Assembly: GCA_015486915.1 (NCBI GenBank)
Contig: WFQS01000189.1
Span: 1-5,124, forward strand
Origin: Desulfobacteraceae bacterium
Lineage (GTDB): Bacteria; Desulfobacterota; Desulfobacteria; Desulfobacterales; Desulfobacteraceae
Reading direction: 5' to 3'
Length of the DNA stretch: 5,124 bases
The notes under the pieces were generated by a model. It was not told the DNA's origin and did not search any database. It saw nothing but the letters and a program-made list of their open reading frames with translations. A program made the translations under genes and the position numbers. Shown in pieces: positions 1 through 5,124 of this stretch. The first letter of the stretch is position 1, and each line of letters starts with the position of its first letter.

Positions 1-100
1 CGTAAATATCTATTACAGCGCCGCCCGGATACCCGAAAATTGTATCAACGCCCTGGGATTTTATCATCTTGATCAGGATCTGCGCGCCTGTGAGTTTCAT
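1..100 (-). CDS. ilvB: Acetolactate synthase large subunit, N-terminal fragment (truncated by window edge)
   Basis: Only the first 33 codons are present; the gene runs off the left edge. The visible peptide begins [18 protein letters not shown] and continues to [12 protein letters not shown]. The GYPGGAV segment is characteristic of the N-terminal thiamine-diphosphate (pyrimidine-binding) domain of acetohydroxy-acid synthase, just ahead of the catalytic glutamate, which lies outside the window. The enzyme condenses pyruvate with pyruvate or 2-oxobutyrate, the first common step of valine, leucine and isoleucine synthesis, in the cytoplasm. The ATG at 100 is preceded by an AAGGAG ribosome site (about 109-114), which supports this start. 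It lies 257 nt downstream of ilvD on the same strand, so it is probably in the same transcription unit. The assignment to the biosynthetic enzyme rather than another ThDP enzyme (for example glyoxylate carboligase) relies on the motif plus the ilvD neighbour. Confidence 0.9.
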   Translation of the reverse strand, partial: MKLTGAQILIKMIKSQGVDTIFGYPGGAVIDIY

Positions 101-357
101 TTTTTTTCTCCTTGTTTTGTTGTTTATCGGCAGATATTTATAGACATTCGCAAGTGGATTGATACGAGTTTTACCTCATAATATAAGAATCGGTATCAAA
201 TCATGTGCTAAGGACTATAATCCGCCCCTGTCATGGTCACATGCGAATATTAAAAATACCATTACATGTACATTATTGTTTATTTACCGGGCAGATTCGG
301 AAGCTGCCATTTCATGTATATTCTTTTTTGTCTGCCGGGCAGATATGGAACCTGCCC
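101..357. other. ilvD-ilvB intergenic spacer, no gene seen
   Basis: Apart from the hairpin repeats at 265-356 and the ilvB ribosome site, this spacer shows no convincing gene. Minus-strand mini-ORFs here (such as an eight-codon MAASESAR, and MSINICR) contain no run of Ile, Leu or Val codons, so there is no second leader peptide. I found no well-spaced -35/-10 pair for an independent ilvB promoter and no terminator with a T-tract. The sequence is therefore compatible with read-through from ilvD into ilvB. Confidence 0.5.
265..356. repeat. Two imperfect 48-nt-period direct repeats, each with a short hairpin
   Basis: Copy one (265-308) and copy two (313-356) align with about 35 of 44 positions identical. 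Each begins CATGTA and contains an identical CCGGGCAGAT (287-296 and 335-344) followed by GGAA and CTGCC. In each, GGCAG pairs with a downstream CTGCC (290-294 with 304-308; 337-342 with 352-357, six pairs in the second). An additional CTGCC at 332-336 could pair with the GGCAG at 338-342 or 290-294, so alternative folds exist. The ilvD stop codon (358-360) abuts copy two, so the repeats form the start of the ilvD-ilvB spacer. No T-tract follows on either strand, so simple terminators are unlikely. They may be REP-like palindromic units or mRNA-stabilising hairpins. Confidence 0.6.
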
Positions 358-2025
358 CTACCTGAAAACCGCGCCGTTTCCTGCGGAACTGACCTGTGCC
401 GCATATCTTGCCATATATCCTTTTTTTATTTTAGGCTCAGGTTTTTTCCATTTATCGAGTCTTGTTTTTATTTCATCTTCCGCCACAAGAAGTTCAATTT
501 TTTTACCGGGAATATCAATGCTTATCATATCATTTTCTTCTATAATGCCGATCAGACCACCCTCCATGGCTTCAGGGGAGATGTGGCCAATGGAAGCTCC
601 CTTTGTTCCCCCTGAAAATCTTCCGTCGGTGATAAGGGCGACCTCACCGTCAAGCTCCATTCCTGCAATTGCTGAAGTCGGGGTGAGCATTTCACGCATT
701 CCAGGACCTCCTGCAGGGCCTTCATACCTTATGACAATTACATCACCGGGGTTGATTTGTTTATTCATGATGGCGTCTGTTGCCTGTTCCTCGGAATTAA
801 ACACCCTTGCAGGCCCCTTGTGTACAAGCATATCCTTTTTTACTGCAGACTGTTTTACCACAGAACCCTCGGGGGCAAGGTTACCAAAGAGCACTGCAAG
901 CCCGCCCTGTTCATGGTAGGGACTATTTATTGAACGTATCACATTATTATCTTTTACCCGGGCTTTTTTAAGGTTCTCAGCTACATTCCGGCCAGTAACA
1001 CTTATGCATTCACCGTTAATAAGACCTGCTTCAAAAAGTTCTTTCATTACGCCTCCTATGCCACCAGCGTAGTTGAGGTCTTCAAGGCGGTGAACCCCGG
1101 CAGGGCTTAGGGAACATAAATGGGGAGTTTTTCTGCTGATCTCATTTATTAAATCAAGATCAATATCAATACCTGCTTCATGGGCAATTGCCTTTAAGTG
1201 AAGCACAGTGTTTGTTGAACAGCCCAGAGCCATATCCACTGCAAGGGAATTTTTAAAGGCTTCTTCAGTCATTATTTTAAGGGGAGTAATATTTTCTCTG
1301 AAAAGTTCCATAACTGCCATTCCGGCTTTTTTGGCAAGGCGGATTCTTTCCGACATGGGACCGGGGATGGTTCCGTTTCCCGGAAGTCCCATGCCTATGG
1401 CTTCGGTAAGACAGTTCATGGAATTGGCAGTAAACATGCCTGCACATGAACCGCAGGTGGGACAGGCTGCATCTTCAATCAAATTGAGCTGTTCCATTGT
1501 CATTCTGCCTGCCTGAACGGCACCGACCCCTTCAAACACTGTGATTAAATCTATTTTTTTGCCGGCATTTTCTGGGTCTTTTCCGGCAAGCATGGGGCCT
1601 CCGCTTATGAATACAGCCGGGATATCAAGGCGGGCAGCGGCCATGAGCATACCGGGTATAATTTTATCGCAGTTGGGAACCATGACAATTGCATCAAAGG
1701 GGTGTGCCATGGCAGTGACTTCAATGGAATCTGCAATAAGTTCACGGCTTGCAAGGGAGAAATGCATACCTGCATGATTCATGGCAATACCGTCGCATAC
1801 ACCTATGGTTGAAAATTCCATTGGGGTTCCCCCTGCCATTCTGACCCCGGCCTTTACAGCATCCACAATACGGTCAAGGTGCATATGCCCGGGAATAAGT
1901 TCATTTGCAGAATTGGCAATGCCCACGAGAGGCCGTTTTATCTCTTCATCAGTAAATCCCACGGCCTTCATCAGACTTCTGTGGGGTGCCCTTGCCACTC
2001 CTTTTTTTGCTATGTCACTTCTCAT
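358..2025 (-). CDS. ilvD: Dihydroxy-acid dehydratase (EC 4.2.1.9)
   Basis: This complete 555-residue protein of the IlvD/Edd family dehydrates 2,3-dihydroxy-isovalerate and 2,3-dihydroxy-3-methylvalerate to the keto acids preceding valine/leucine and isoleucine; it is cytoplasmic. Visible landmarks are CDGIAM (77-82), the first family signature NCDKIIPGM with C119, D120 and K121 (Fe-S, Mg and probable carbamylated Lys ligands), the cysteine motif CPTCGSC (188-194), PGMREML with E445, and the second signature [17 protein letters not shown] (465-481) carrying the presumed catalytic S471. At the position where [2Fe-2S] relatives carry PCN, this protein has P45-G46-H47, as in E. coli IlvD, so an oxygen-labile [4Fe-4S] enzyme is inferred. 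The length fits the shorter (about 555 aa) branch rather than the 616-residue E. coli form. The ATG is set by a strong GGGAGG at 2030-2035, four bases upstream. It follows a BCAA leader/attenuator and precedes ilvB. Sugar-acid dehydratases of the family are the alternative, made unlikely by this context. Confidence 0.97.
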   Translation of the reverse strand: MRSDIAKKGVARAPHRSLMKAVGFTDEEIKRPLVGIANSANELIPGHMHLDRIVDAVKAGVRMAGGTPMEFSTIGVCDGIAMNHAGMHFSLASRELIADSIEVTAMAHPFDAIVMVPNCDKIIPGMLMAAARLDIPAVFISGGPMLAGKDPENAGKKIDLITVFEGVGAVQAGRMTMEQLNLIEDAACPTCGSCAGMFTANSMNCLTEAIGMGLPGNGTIPGPMSERIRLAKKAGMAVMELFRENITPLKIMTEEAFKNSLAVDMALGCSTNTVLHLKAIAHEAGIDIDLDLINEISRKTPHLCSLSPAGVHRLEDLNYAGGIGGVMKELFEAGLINGECISVTGRNVAENLKKARVKDNNVIRSINSPYHEQGGLAVLFGNLAPEGSVVKQSAVKKDMLVHKGPARVFNSEEQATDAIMNKQINPGDVIVIRYEGPAGGPGMREMLTPTSAIAGMELDGEVALITDGRFSGGTKGASIGHISPEAMEGGLIGIIEENDMISIDIPGKKIELLVAEDEIKTRLDKWKKPEPKIKKGYMARYAAQVSSAGNGAVFR

Positions 2026-2037
2026 TTTTCCTCCCTT

Positions 2038-2084
2038 AAAAATAAAAAAGCCGCTGTCAGCTTGAATCTGGCTGATAGCGGCTT
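2038..2084 (-). terminator. Intrinsic terminator / attenuator upstream of ilvD
   Basis: Read on the minus strand, arm AAGCCGCTATCAGC (2084-2071) pairs with GCTGACAGCGGCTT (2061-2048): 14 positions with a single A-C mismatch, a nine-base loop, then a T-rich run TTTTTTATTTTT (2049-2038). The T-tract exists only on the minus strand; the plus-strand sequence after the hairpin is A-rich. This is therefore a terminator for transcription heading into ilvD. Its T-tract almost touches the ilvD ribosome site (2030-2035), a position that makes sense only as a conditional attenuator. Its 5' arm is also complementary to a segment overlapping the leader peptide stop codon. Confidence 0.87.
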
Positions 2085-2138
2085 AAAAAAAATTATTATG
2101 ATTAATTTATGCCATTGTCAGCCCGTCTCCGTTAGGGC
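2070..2138 (-). promoter_or_regulatory. Antiterminator and protector segments of the ilv attenuator
   Basis: On the minus-strand RNA, GGCUGACAAUGGC (2123-2111) can pair with GCCGCUAUCAGCC (2082-2070), the 5' arm of the terminator: 11 of 13 positions pair, including one G-U, with a 28-nt AU-rich loop. The same GGCUGACAAUGGC resembles the terminator 3' arm (10 of 13 identical), the expected mimicry between regions 2 and 4 of an attenuator. A competing protector hairpin is possible: GCCC (2138-2135) with GGGC (2124-2121), optionally extended by UUGUC (2158-2154) with GACAA (2119-2115). The GCCC arm begins immediately after the leader codons for Ile19-21, and the leader stop codon lies inside region 2. 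A stalled ribosome would therefore favour antitermination, and a ribosome reaching the stop would favour termination. The pairings are seen in sequence; the mechanism is inferred by analogy with enterobacterial ilv and leu leaders. Confidence 0.75.
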
Positions 2139-2201
2139 GATAATAATCACCTCGACAAGAATGAGTGATAGCAAAAAATTAATAATAATATTTGTATTCA
2201 T
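2118..2201 (-). CDS. ilv operon leader peptide (27 aa, Ile/Leu/Val-rich)
   Basis: A 27-codon minus-strand ORF runs from ATG at 2201 to TGA at 2118-2120, too short for routine ORF callers. It begins MNTNIIINFLLSLILVEV, continues with a second Ile triplet and ends ALTETG. Seven Ile (5-7, 14, 19-21), five Leu and two Val make 14 of 27 residues branched-chain, with Ile codons in two runs of three. It ends 34 nt before the terminator hairpin and 92 nt before ilvD. This is the classic layout of a regulatory leader peptide whose translation rate reports charging of tRNA-Ile, tRNA-Leu and tRNA-Val; the peptide itself need have no function. It would conventionally be called ilvL. The weak point is initiation: no Shine-Dalgarno sequence precedes the ATG, so the mRNA may have a very short 5' end, or initiation may be inefficient. 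No other in-frame ATG exists before the upstream TAA. Confidence 0.83.
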   Translation of the reverse strand: MNTNIIINFLLSLILVEVIIIALTETG

Positions 2202-2736
2202 AAATTGTATGTGTCTATTGATTTAATTTTTAATTAATTTTTAATTTGAAAAAAGCAGTTCAAAATAAATATATTTCTGAACAAACAAAAACGTATCAGG
2301 TGTATGAATTGATTTATATATTCATAGACAAATGCAATGTCAAGCAAAAAGTATTTTTAATTTACTAATATTTATTTAGTGTGATGAATTATTGAGTATG
2401 CTGATTGAAAATCAATATTTAGAGAACGTAACTTGTAAGGCCGGAATATTGAAAATGCTTCTATCTGCTGCAATGGACGGATAAAAGAAGTAAATCTTGG
2501 TTGTACCTTGTTTTGCGGGGAATTCCCTGTGAGTGAAAGATTTATAAAAAATTATAAGAAATAAATTAATTCAGTTGGGTTATTATAAAATGAGGATATT
2601 TTCTTGTATAGTGAGATTAAATCTGCTATGGCTATCAAATTTAATTGGTTCTGGATTTTATCATGGTCATGGATTGTACCATGGTGCTTGGATAATGTTT
2701 GTTGGATGATTAATTTTTATCAGGAGGAAAAAATAA
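2202..2736. other. AT-rich divergent intergenic region, no confident gene
   Basis: This 535-nt stretch must carry the promoters for the leftward ilv unit and the rightward permease gene, but very high AT content gives many weak -10-like hexamers and no pair I would defend. A minus-strand TTGAAC (2258-2263) and a TTAAAT (2221-2226) just ahead of the leader ORF are possible but badly spaced elements. Visible structure includes a TATGAAT/ATTCATA dyad with a 10-nt spacer (2303-2326), an ATTGA/TCAAT dyad (2404-2416), a GC-richer island around 2420-2540 containing the palindrome GGGAATTCCC (2518-2527), and a 16-nt direct repeat (2652-2667 and 2670-2685, two mismatches). A plus-strand 39-codon ORF (2590-2709) covers that repeat; it lacks a good ribosome site and is not called as a gene. 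Confidence 0.5.
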
Positions 2737-4479
2737 ATGTGTTGCTTAAAAAGAGATGGAATTTTTCTATCTGTTCTTTTTCTGTTTGTTTTTGTTTCAT
2801 TATCCTGGGCAGGGTCTGAAACTGTTCAGGATAAAACCGTGAAGTTGTCAACAAATCCTTATACTGTTCATCTTTCCGGTATAATCCTTGATGCCCATCA
2901 TGAGCCTGTGGATGAAGCTGAGATAGATATTCTGGTGAATGACAGTTTTGTGGAGGCCCTTGAGACAGCTAAAAATGGTAAATTTATATCGAGAATCGCC
3001 ATTGATAAAGATAAGATACCTTATTCCACAATTACAATTAAGGCCCACAAGGCAAGTTTTGTGGAAAAGGAGATGAAAGTTCAGGCAAAAGACCTTGCCT
3101 CATCGGGTAAAAATTTATATTTCAGTGAAGATCTCACTCTGGAAAGAACACTTGGTCCTGCTTTCTGGATAGCAACCGGAGTTTTTATCCTTGCCTATAT
3201 TCTTATCAGTTTTGAATTCCTCCATCGAACCCTTGCAGCCATGACCGGTGCCACCATTATGCTCATCATTTCCTATACAGCAGGAACAATTAATCCTGCA
3301 TATAAAATCTTAAGCTACGAATCAGCCATAAAATCCATTGATATGAATGTTATTTTTCTTTTAATGGGCATGATGATTATTATCGGGGTGTTAAAGGAAA
3401 CAGGATTTTTCCAGTGGTGTGCCTACCAGTCCTACAGGCTTGCCAAGGGTAATGTGTTTATGCTGTGCCTGTATCTTATGACTTTTACCGCCGTAACGTC
3501 AGGGTTTCTGGATAATGTCACAACAATGCTGCTTTTAACCGGAGTTACCATTGAAATATGTGTTGCCCTGTCTTTGAATCCCCTTTATATGCTCATGCCT
3601 CTGATTCTCGCTTCCAATATCGGAGGAACTGCAACCTTAATTGGTGATCCCCCCAATATCCTCATAGGTTCATTTGCCCATTTGAGCTTTCTTCATTTTG
3701 TGGAAGCTCTTGGTCCTATATGTGCAATTGTTTTTATTGCCCTTGTTATTTACACCAAGTTTGTATGGGGCAGGCATTTTGATGAAATAAAGGTTGACAA
3801 TATTGCCGATTTTACCCAGAAACTCAAGGAAGAATGTAAAATAACCGACCATAAGCTTTTAACCGTTGGCCTGATCATTCTCACCTTTGTTATCTTTTTG
3901 TTCCTCACTGAAAATTTCTGGCACATGGAGGTTTCTGTAGCTGCATTAACCGGTGCCGCTCTTTTGTTTTCCTATGCGGTTGTCACGGAAAAAGTCGATC
4001 TTATAAGGCTCATTGAAAAAGATATTGAATGGCCGACCCTGCTGTTTTTTATCTTTTTGTTCATGCTGGTTGGTGCTGTGGAATCAACCGGGCTTCTCGA
4101 TCTTGTTGCCAACTGGATTCTTTATCTGTCCCATGGTAATTTCATGGCGGCACTTACTTTTATTCTCTGGATTTCCGCAATCATGTCTGCTTTTGTGGAT
4201 AATATTCCCTTTACAGCCACCATGTTGCCAATTGTTGCATATCTAAGCCAGGTTATACCGGGTTCCGCAAATACACTGTGGTGGGCGCTGGCACTTGGAG
4301 CATGTCTTGGTGGGAATGGAACAATGATCGGTGCATCTGCCAATGTTGTGACAATCGGTATTGCCGATTCCAAGGGATATAAAACCACTTTTGGTGCTTT
4401 TATGAAAACAGCTTTTCCATTTATGATTATTTCAATTTTTCTGTGTCAATTATGGCTTATGTTTGTAAGGCCTGTATAA
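2737..4479 (+). CDS. ArsB/NhaD-type (ion transporter superfamily) permease with N-terminal periplasmic domain
   Basis: This 580-residue inner-membrane protein has three parts. Residues 1-25 form a signal peptide (KR near the start, hydrophobic core 9-22, S-W-A then G at the likely cleavage). Residues about 40-137 resemble a carboxypeptidase-regulatory-like beta-sandwich (VHLSGIILDAHHEPVDEAEI, then KNGKF), expected in the periplasm. Residues about 141-578 hold roughly a dozen hydrophobic segments. The membrane part shows the family's internal duplication: SGFLDNVTTMLLLT (255-268) and NIGGTATLIGDPPN (294-307) in the first half are mirrored by SAFVDNIPFTATMLP (484-498) and GGNGTMIGASANV (525-537) in the second. 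The DN...T motifs, rather than SNT, favour the ArsB/NhaD/OCA2-like branch over dicarboxylate SLC13 carriers. The substrate cannot be read from sequence; Na+/H+ exchange, an oxyanion or an organic anion are all possible. AGGAGG at 2722-2727, nine bases before the ATG, fixes the start. It is probably monocistronic, ending at a hairpin. Confidence 0.9.
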   Translation: MCCLKRDGIFLSVLFLFVFVSLSWAGSETVQDKTVKLSTNPYTVHLSGIILDAHHEPVDEAEIDILVNDSFVEALETAKNGKFISRIAIDKDKIPYSTITIKAHKASFVEKEMKVQAKDLASSGKNLYFSEDLTLERTLGPAFWIATGVFILAYILISFEFLHRTLAAMTGATIMLIISYTAGTINPAYKILSYESAIKSIDMNVIFLLMGMMIIIGVLKETGFFQWCAYQSYRLAKGNVFMLCLYLMTFTAVTSGFLDNVTTMLLLTGVTIEICVALSLNPLYMLMPLILASNIGGTATLIGDPPNILIGSFAHLSFLHFVEALGPICAIVFIALVIYTKFVWGRHFDEIKVDNIADFTQKLKEECKITDHKLLTVGLIILTFVIFLFLTENFWHMEVSVAALTGAALLFSYAVVTEKVDLIRLIEKDIEWPTLLFFIFLFMLVGAVESTGLLDLVANWILYLSHGNFMAALTFILWISAIMSAFVDNIPFTATMLPIVAYLSQVIPGSANTLWWALALGACLGGNGTMIGASANVVTIGIADSKGYKTTFGAFMKTAFPFMIISIFLCQLWLMFVRPV

Positions 4480-4529
4480 TTTAAATATTATGTATTGAAT
4501 ATTGTTAATTATTAATTCCAATATTTGTT

Positions 4530-4577
4530 GCGGCCGGAAGCTGGTTTTCAAGTTCCGGCCGCTTCTGTATTTTTTTG
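4530..4577 (+). terminator. Intrinsic terminator between convergent permease and cyclophilin genes
   Basis: GCGGCCGGAA (4530-4539) pairs perfectly with TTCCGGCCGC (4553-4562), a ten-base-pair, GC-rich stem. Two further pairs (CT with AG) are possible inside after a bulged G. On the plus strand it is followed by TTCTGTATTTTTTT, a T-tract beginning a few bases late but suitable for ending the permease transcript about 50 nt after its stop. On the minus strand the same hairpin begins 16 nt after the cyclophilin stop codon and is followed by AACAAATATTGG, without a T-tract. It may still end or protect that mRNA, but the plus direction is better supported. Confidence 0.82.
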
Positions 4578-5105
4578 TTATTTTGAAAGTTTGGGAAACG
4601 CCTTGTTTAATTTTTTATTCCACTCATCCACTTTTGCCTTGATTTTTTTCAGAAGTGAACCTGAATTACCTTTAATGGTAACTTTTTCAATGGTATCGCC
4701 CTGTGCAATGCTGTCAACAACTTTCTGATCTTCTTCTCCCACTACTACACCAAATACAGTGTGCATTCCGTCAAGATGCGGAGTCGCAATATGGGTTATG
4801 AAAAACTGACTGCCGTTGGTTCCAGGCCCTGCATTTGCCATGGAAAGTACGCCAGGCCTGTCATGCTTGAGATCTTTTTTGAATTCATCTTCAAATTCAT
4901 ATCCAGGGCCGCCCATACCGTTGCCAAAGGGGCATCCACCCTGTATCATGAAATTTTCAATTACCCTGTGGAATTTAAGTCCGTTGTAGTATCCTCTTTG
5001 TGCAAGATTTACAAAATTGCCACAGGTAACCGGTGTTTGATCTGAGAATAAATTAATATTGATTGTACCTTTGCTTGTTTCCATAACTGCCAGTAAATTT
5101 GCCAT
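4578..5105 (-). CDS. Cyclophilin-type peptidyl-prolyl cis-trans isomerase, cytoplasmic
   Basis: This complete 175-residue single-domain cyclophilin catalyses cis-trans isomerisation of X-Pro bonds and assists protein folding. No signal peptide is present, so it should be cytoplasmic (PpiB-like in location). Active-site motifs are intact: [13 protein letters not shown] (45-57) supplies R47, F52 and Q55, and [17 protein letters not shown] (88-104) supplies N91, Q100 and F102, matching R55, F60, Q63, N102, Q111 and F113 of human CypA. At the position of CypA W121 there is H110 (in [13 protein letters not shown]), which predicts weak cyclosporin binding while leaving catalysis feasible. The fold should end near residue 148; about 27 further residues form a Lys-rich, helix-like tail. 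The start is set by AAGGAG (5111-5116) five bases before the ATG. It converges on the permease gene with a shared hairpin between. What lies upstream is outside the window. Confidence 0.95.
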   Translation of the reverse strand: MANLLAVMETSKGTININLFSDQTPVTCGNFVNLAQRGYYNGLKFHRVIENFMIQGGCPFGNGMGGPGYEFEDEFKKDLKHDRPGVLSMANAGPGTNGSQFFITHIATPHLDGMHTVFGVVVGEEDQKVVDSIAQGDTIEKVTIKGNSGSLLKKIKAKVDEWNKKLNKAFPKLSK

Positions 5106-5124
5106 TATATCTCCTTGGATATCA

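Noticed and set aside
265..356. CRISPR-like array
   Set aside because: There are only two copies, they are diverged along their whole length, no constant-length unique spacers occur, and no cas genes are present.
266..919. Long plus-strand ORFs opposite ilvD (also at 1208-1516, 1541-1777, 1781-2065, 1879-2226)
   Set aside because: They are antisense shadows of ilvD and its leader region; they lack family motifs and ribosome sites, while the minus-strand frame is unmistakably IlvD.
2048..2084. Plus-strand terminator at the ilvD leader hairpin
   Set aside because: On the plus strand the hairpin is followed by a run of A, not T, and no plus-strand gene ends here.
2038..2201. T-box riboswitch upstream of ilvD
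   Set aside because: I see no T-box sequence resembling TGGNACCGCG ahead of the terminator, and the region is too short for a stem I specifier. The leader peptide explains the terminator better.
2495..2520. Sigma-54 type promoter around the TTGG...TTGC bases
   Set aside because: The distance between the GG and GC dinucleotides is 14 bases instead of the required 10.
2604..2819. Plus-strand Trp-rich ORF (TTG start) overlapping the permease start in another frame
   Set aside because: It starts at TTG, its second half lies over the permease signal peptide codons, and its composition (many Trp and Cys) looks like a frame shadow. The permease start has a far better ribosome site.
4122..4388. Minus-strand ORFs within the permease gene (also 2848-3048 and 3670-3852)
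   Set aside because: They are antisense shadows of a well-supported coding region, without ribosome sites or recognisable domains.
4761..5045. Plus-strand ORFs opposite the cyclophilin gene (also 4525-4728)
   Set aside because: They are shadows of the cyclophilin frame, and one also covers the terminator hairpin; no motif supports coding.

Overview
The window looks like a chromosomal segment from an anaerobic or microaerophilic bacterium, probably of the Desulfobacterales (sulfate-reducing, formerly Deltaproteobacteria). This assignment rests on the general character of the IlvD, permease and cyclophilin proteins and on strongly AT-rich spacers around moderate-GC genes. It is an inference, not a database match. 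Nothing indicates a phage, plasmid or insertion sequence.

Left part, minus strand (about 1-2201): a branched-chain amino acid (BCAA) biosynthesis unit read right to left. It starts with a previously unlisted 27-codon leader peptide (2118-2201), half of whose residues are Ile, Leu or Val. A switchable antiterminator/terminator structure (2038-2138) follows, then ilvD (dihydroxy-acid dehydratase, 358-2025), then a 257-nt spacer holding two 48-nt-period hairpin repeats, and finally the first 33 codons of ilvB (acetolactate synthase large subunit), cut by the window edge. IlvB makes the acetohydroxy acids and IlvD dehydrates the later dihydroxy acids to the keto acids that become valine, isoleucine and leucine. 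The leader gives a coherent attenuation model. Ribosomes stalled at Ile/Leu/Val codons for lack of charged tRNA would free an RNA segment that pairs with the 5' arm of the terminator, letting transcription reach ilvD and perhaps ilvB.

Centre (2202-2736): a 535-nt AT-rich divergent intergenic region with no confident gene. It holds short dyads, a small GC-richer island and a doubtful 39-codon ORF with an 18-nt tandem repeat.

Right part: a plus-strand gene (2737-4479) encodes an ArsB/NhaD-type (ion transporter superfamily) permease. It is unusual in having a signal peptide and a periplasmic beta-sandwich-like domain before the membrane domain. A strong GC-rich hairpin (4530-4562) separates it from the convergent minus-strand gene for a cytoplasmic cyclophilin-type peptidyl-prolyl isomerase (4578-5105). 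The permease and cyclophilin show no functional tie to the ilv genes.

The most noteworthy element is the ilv leader-peptide attenuator, which sits entirely in what would normally be left as unannotated intergenic DNA.
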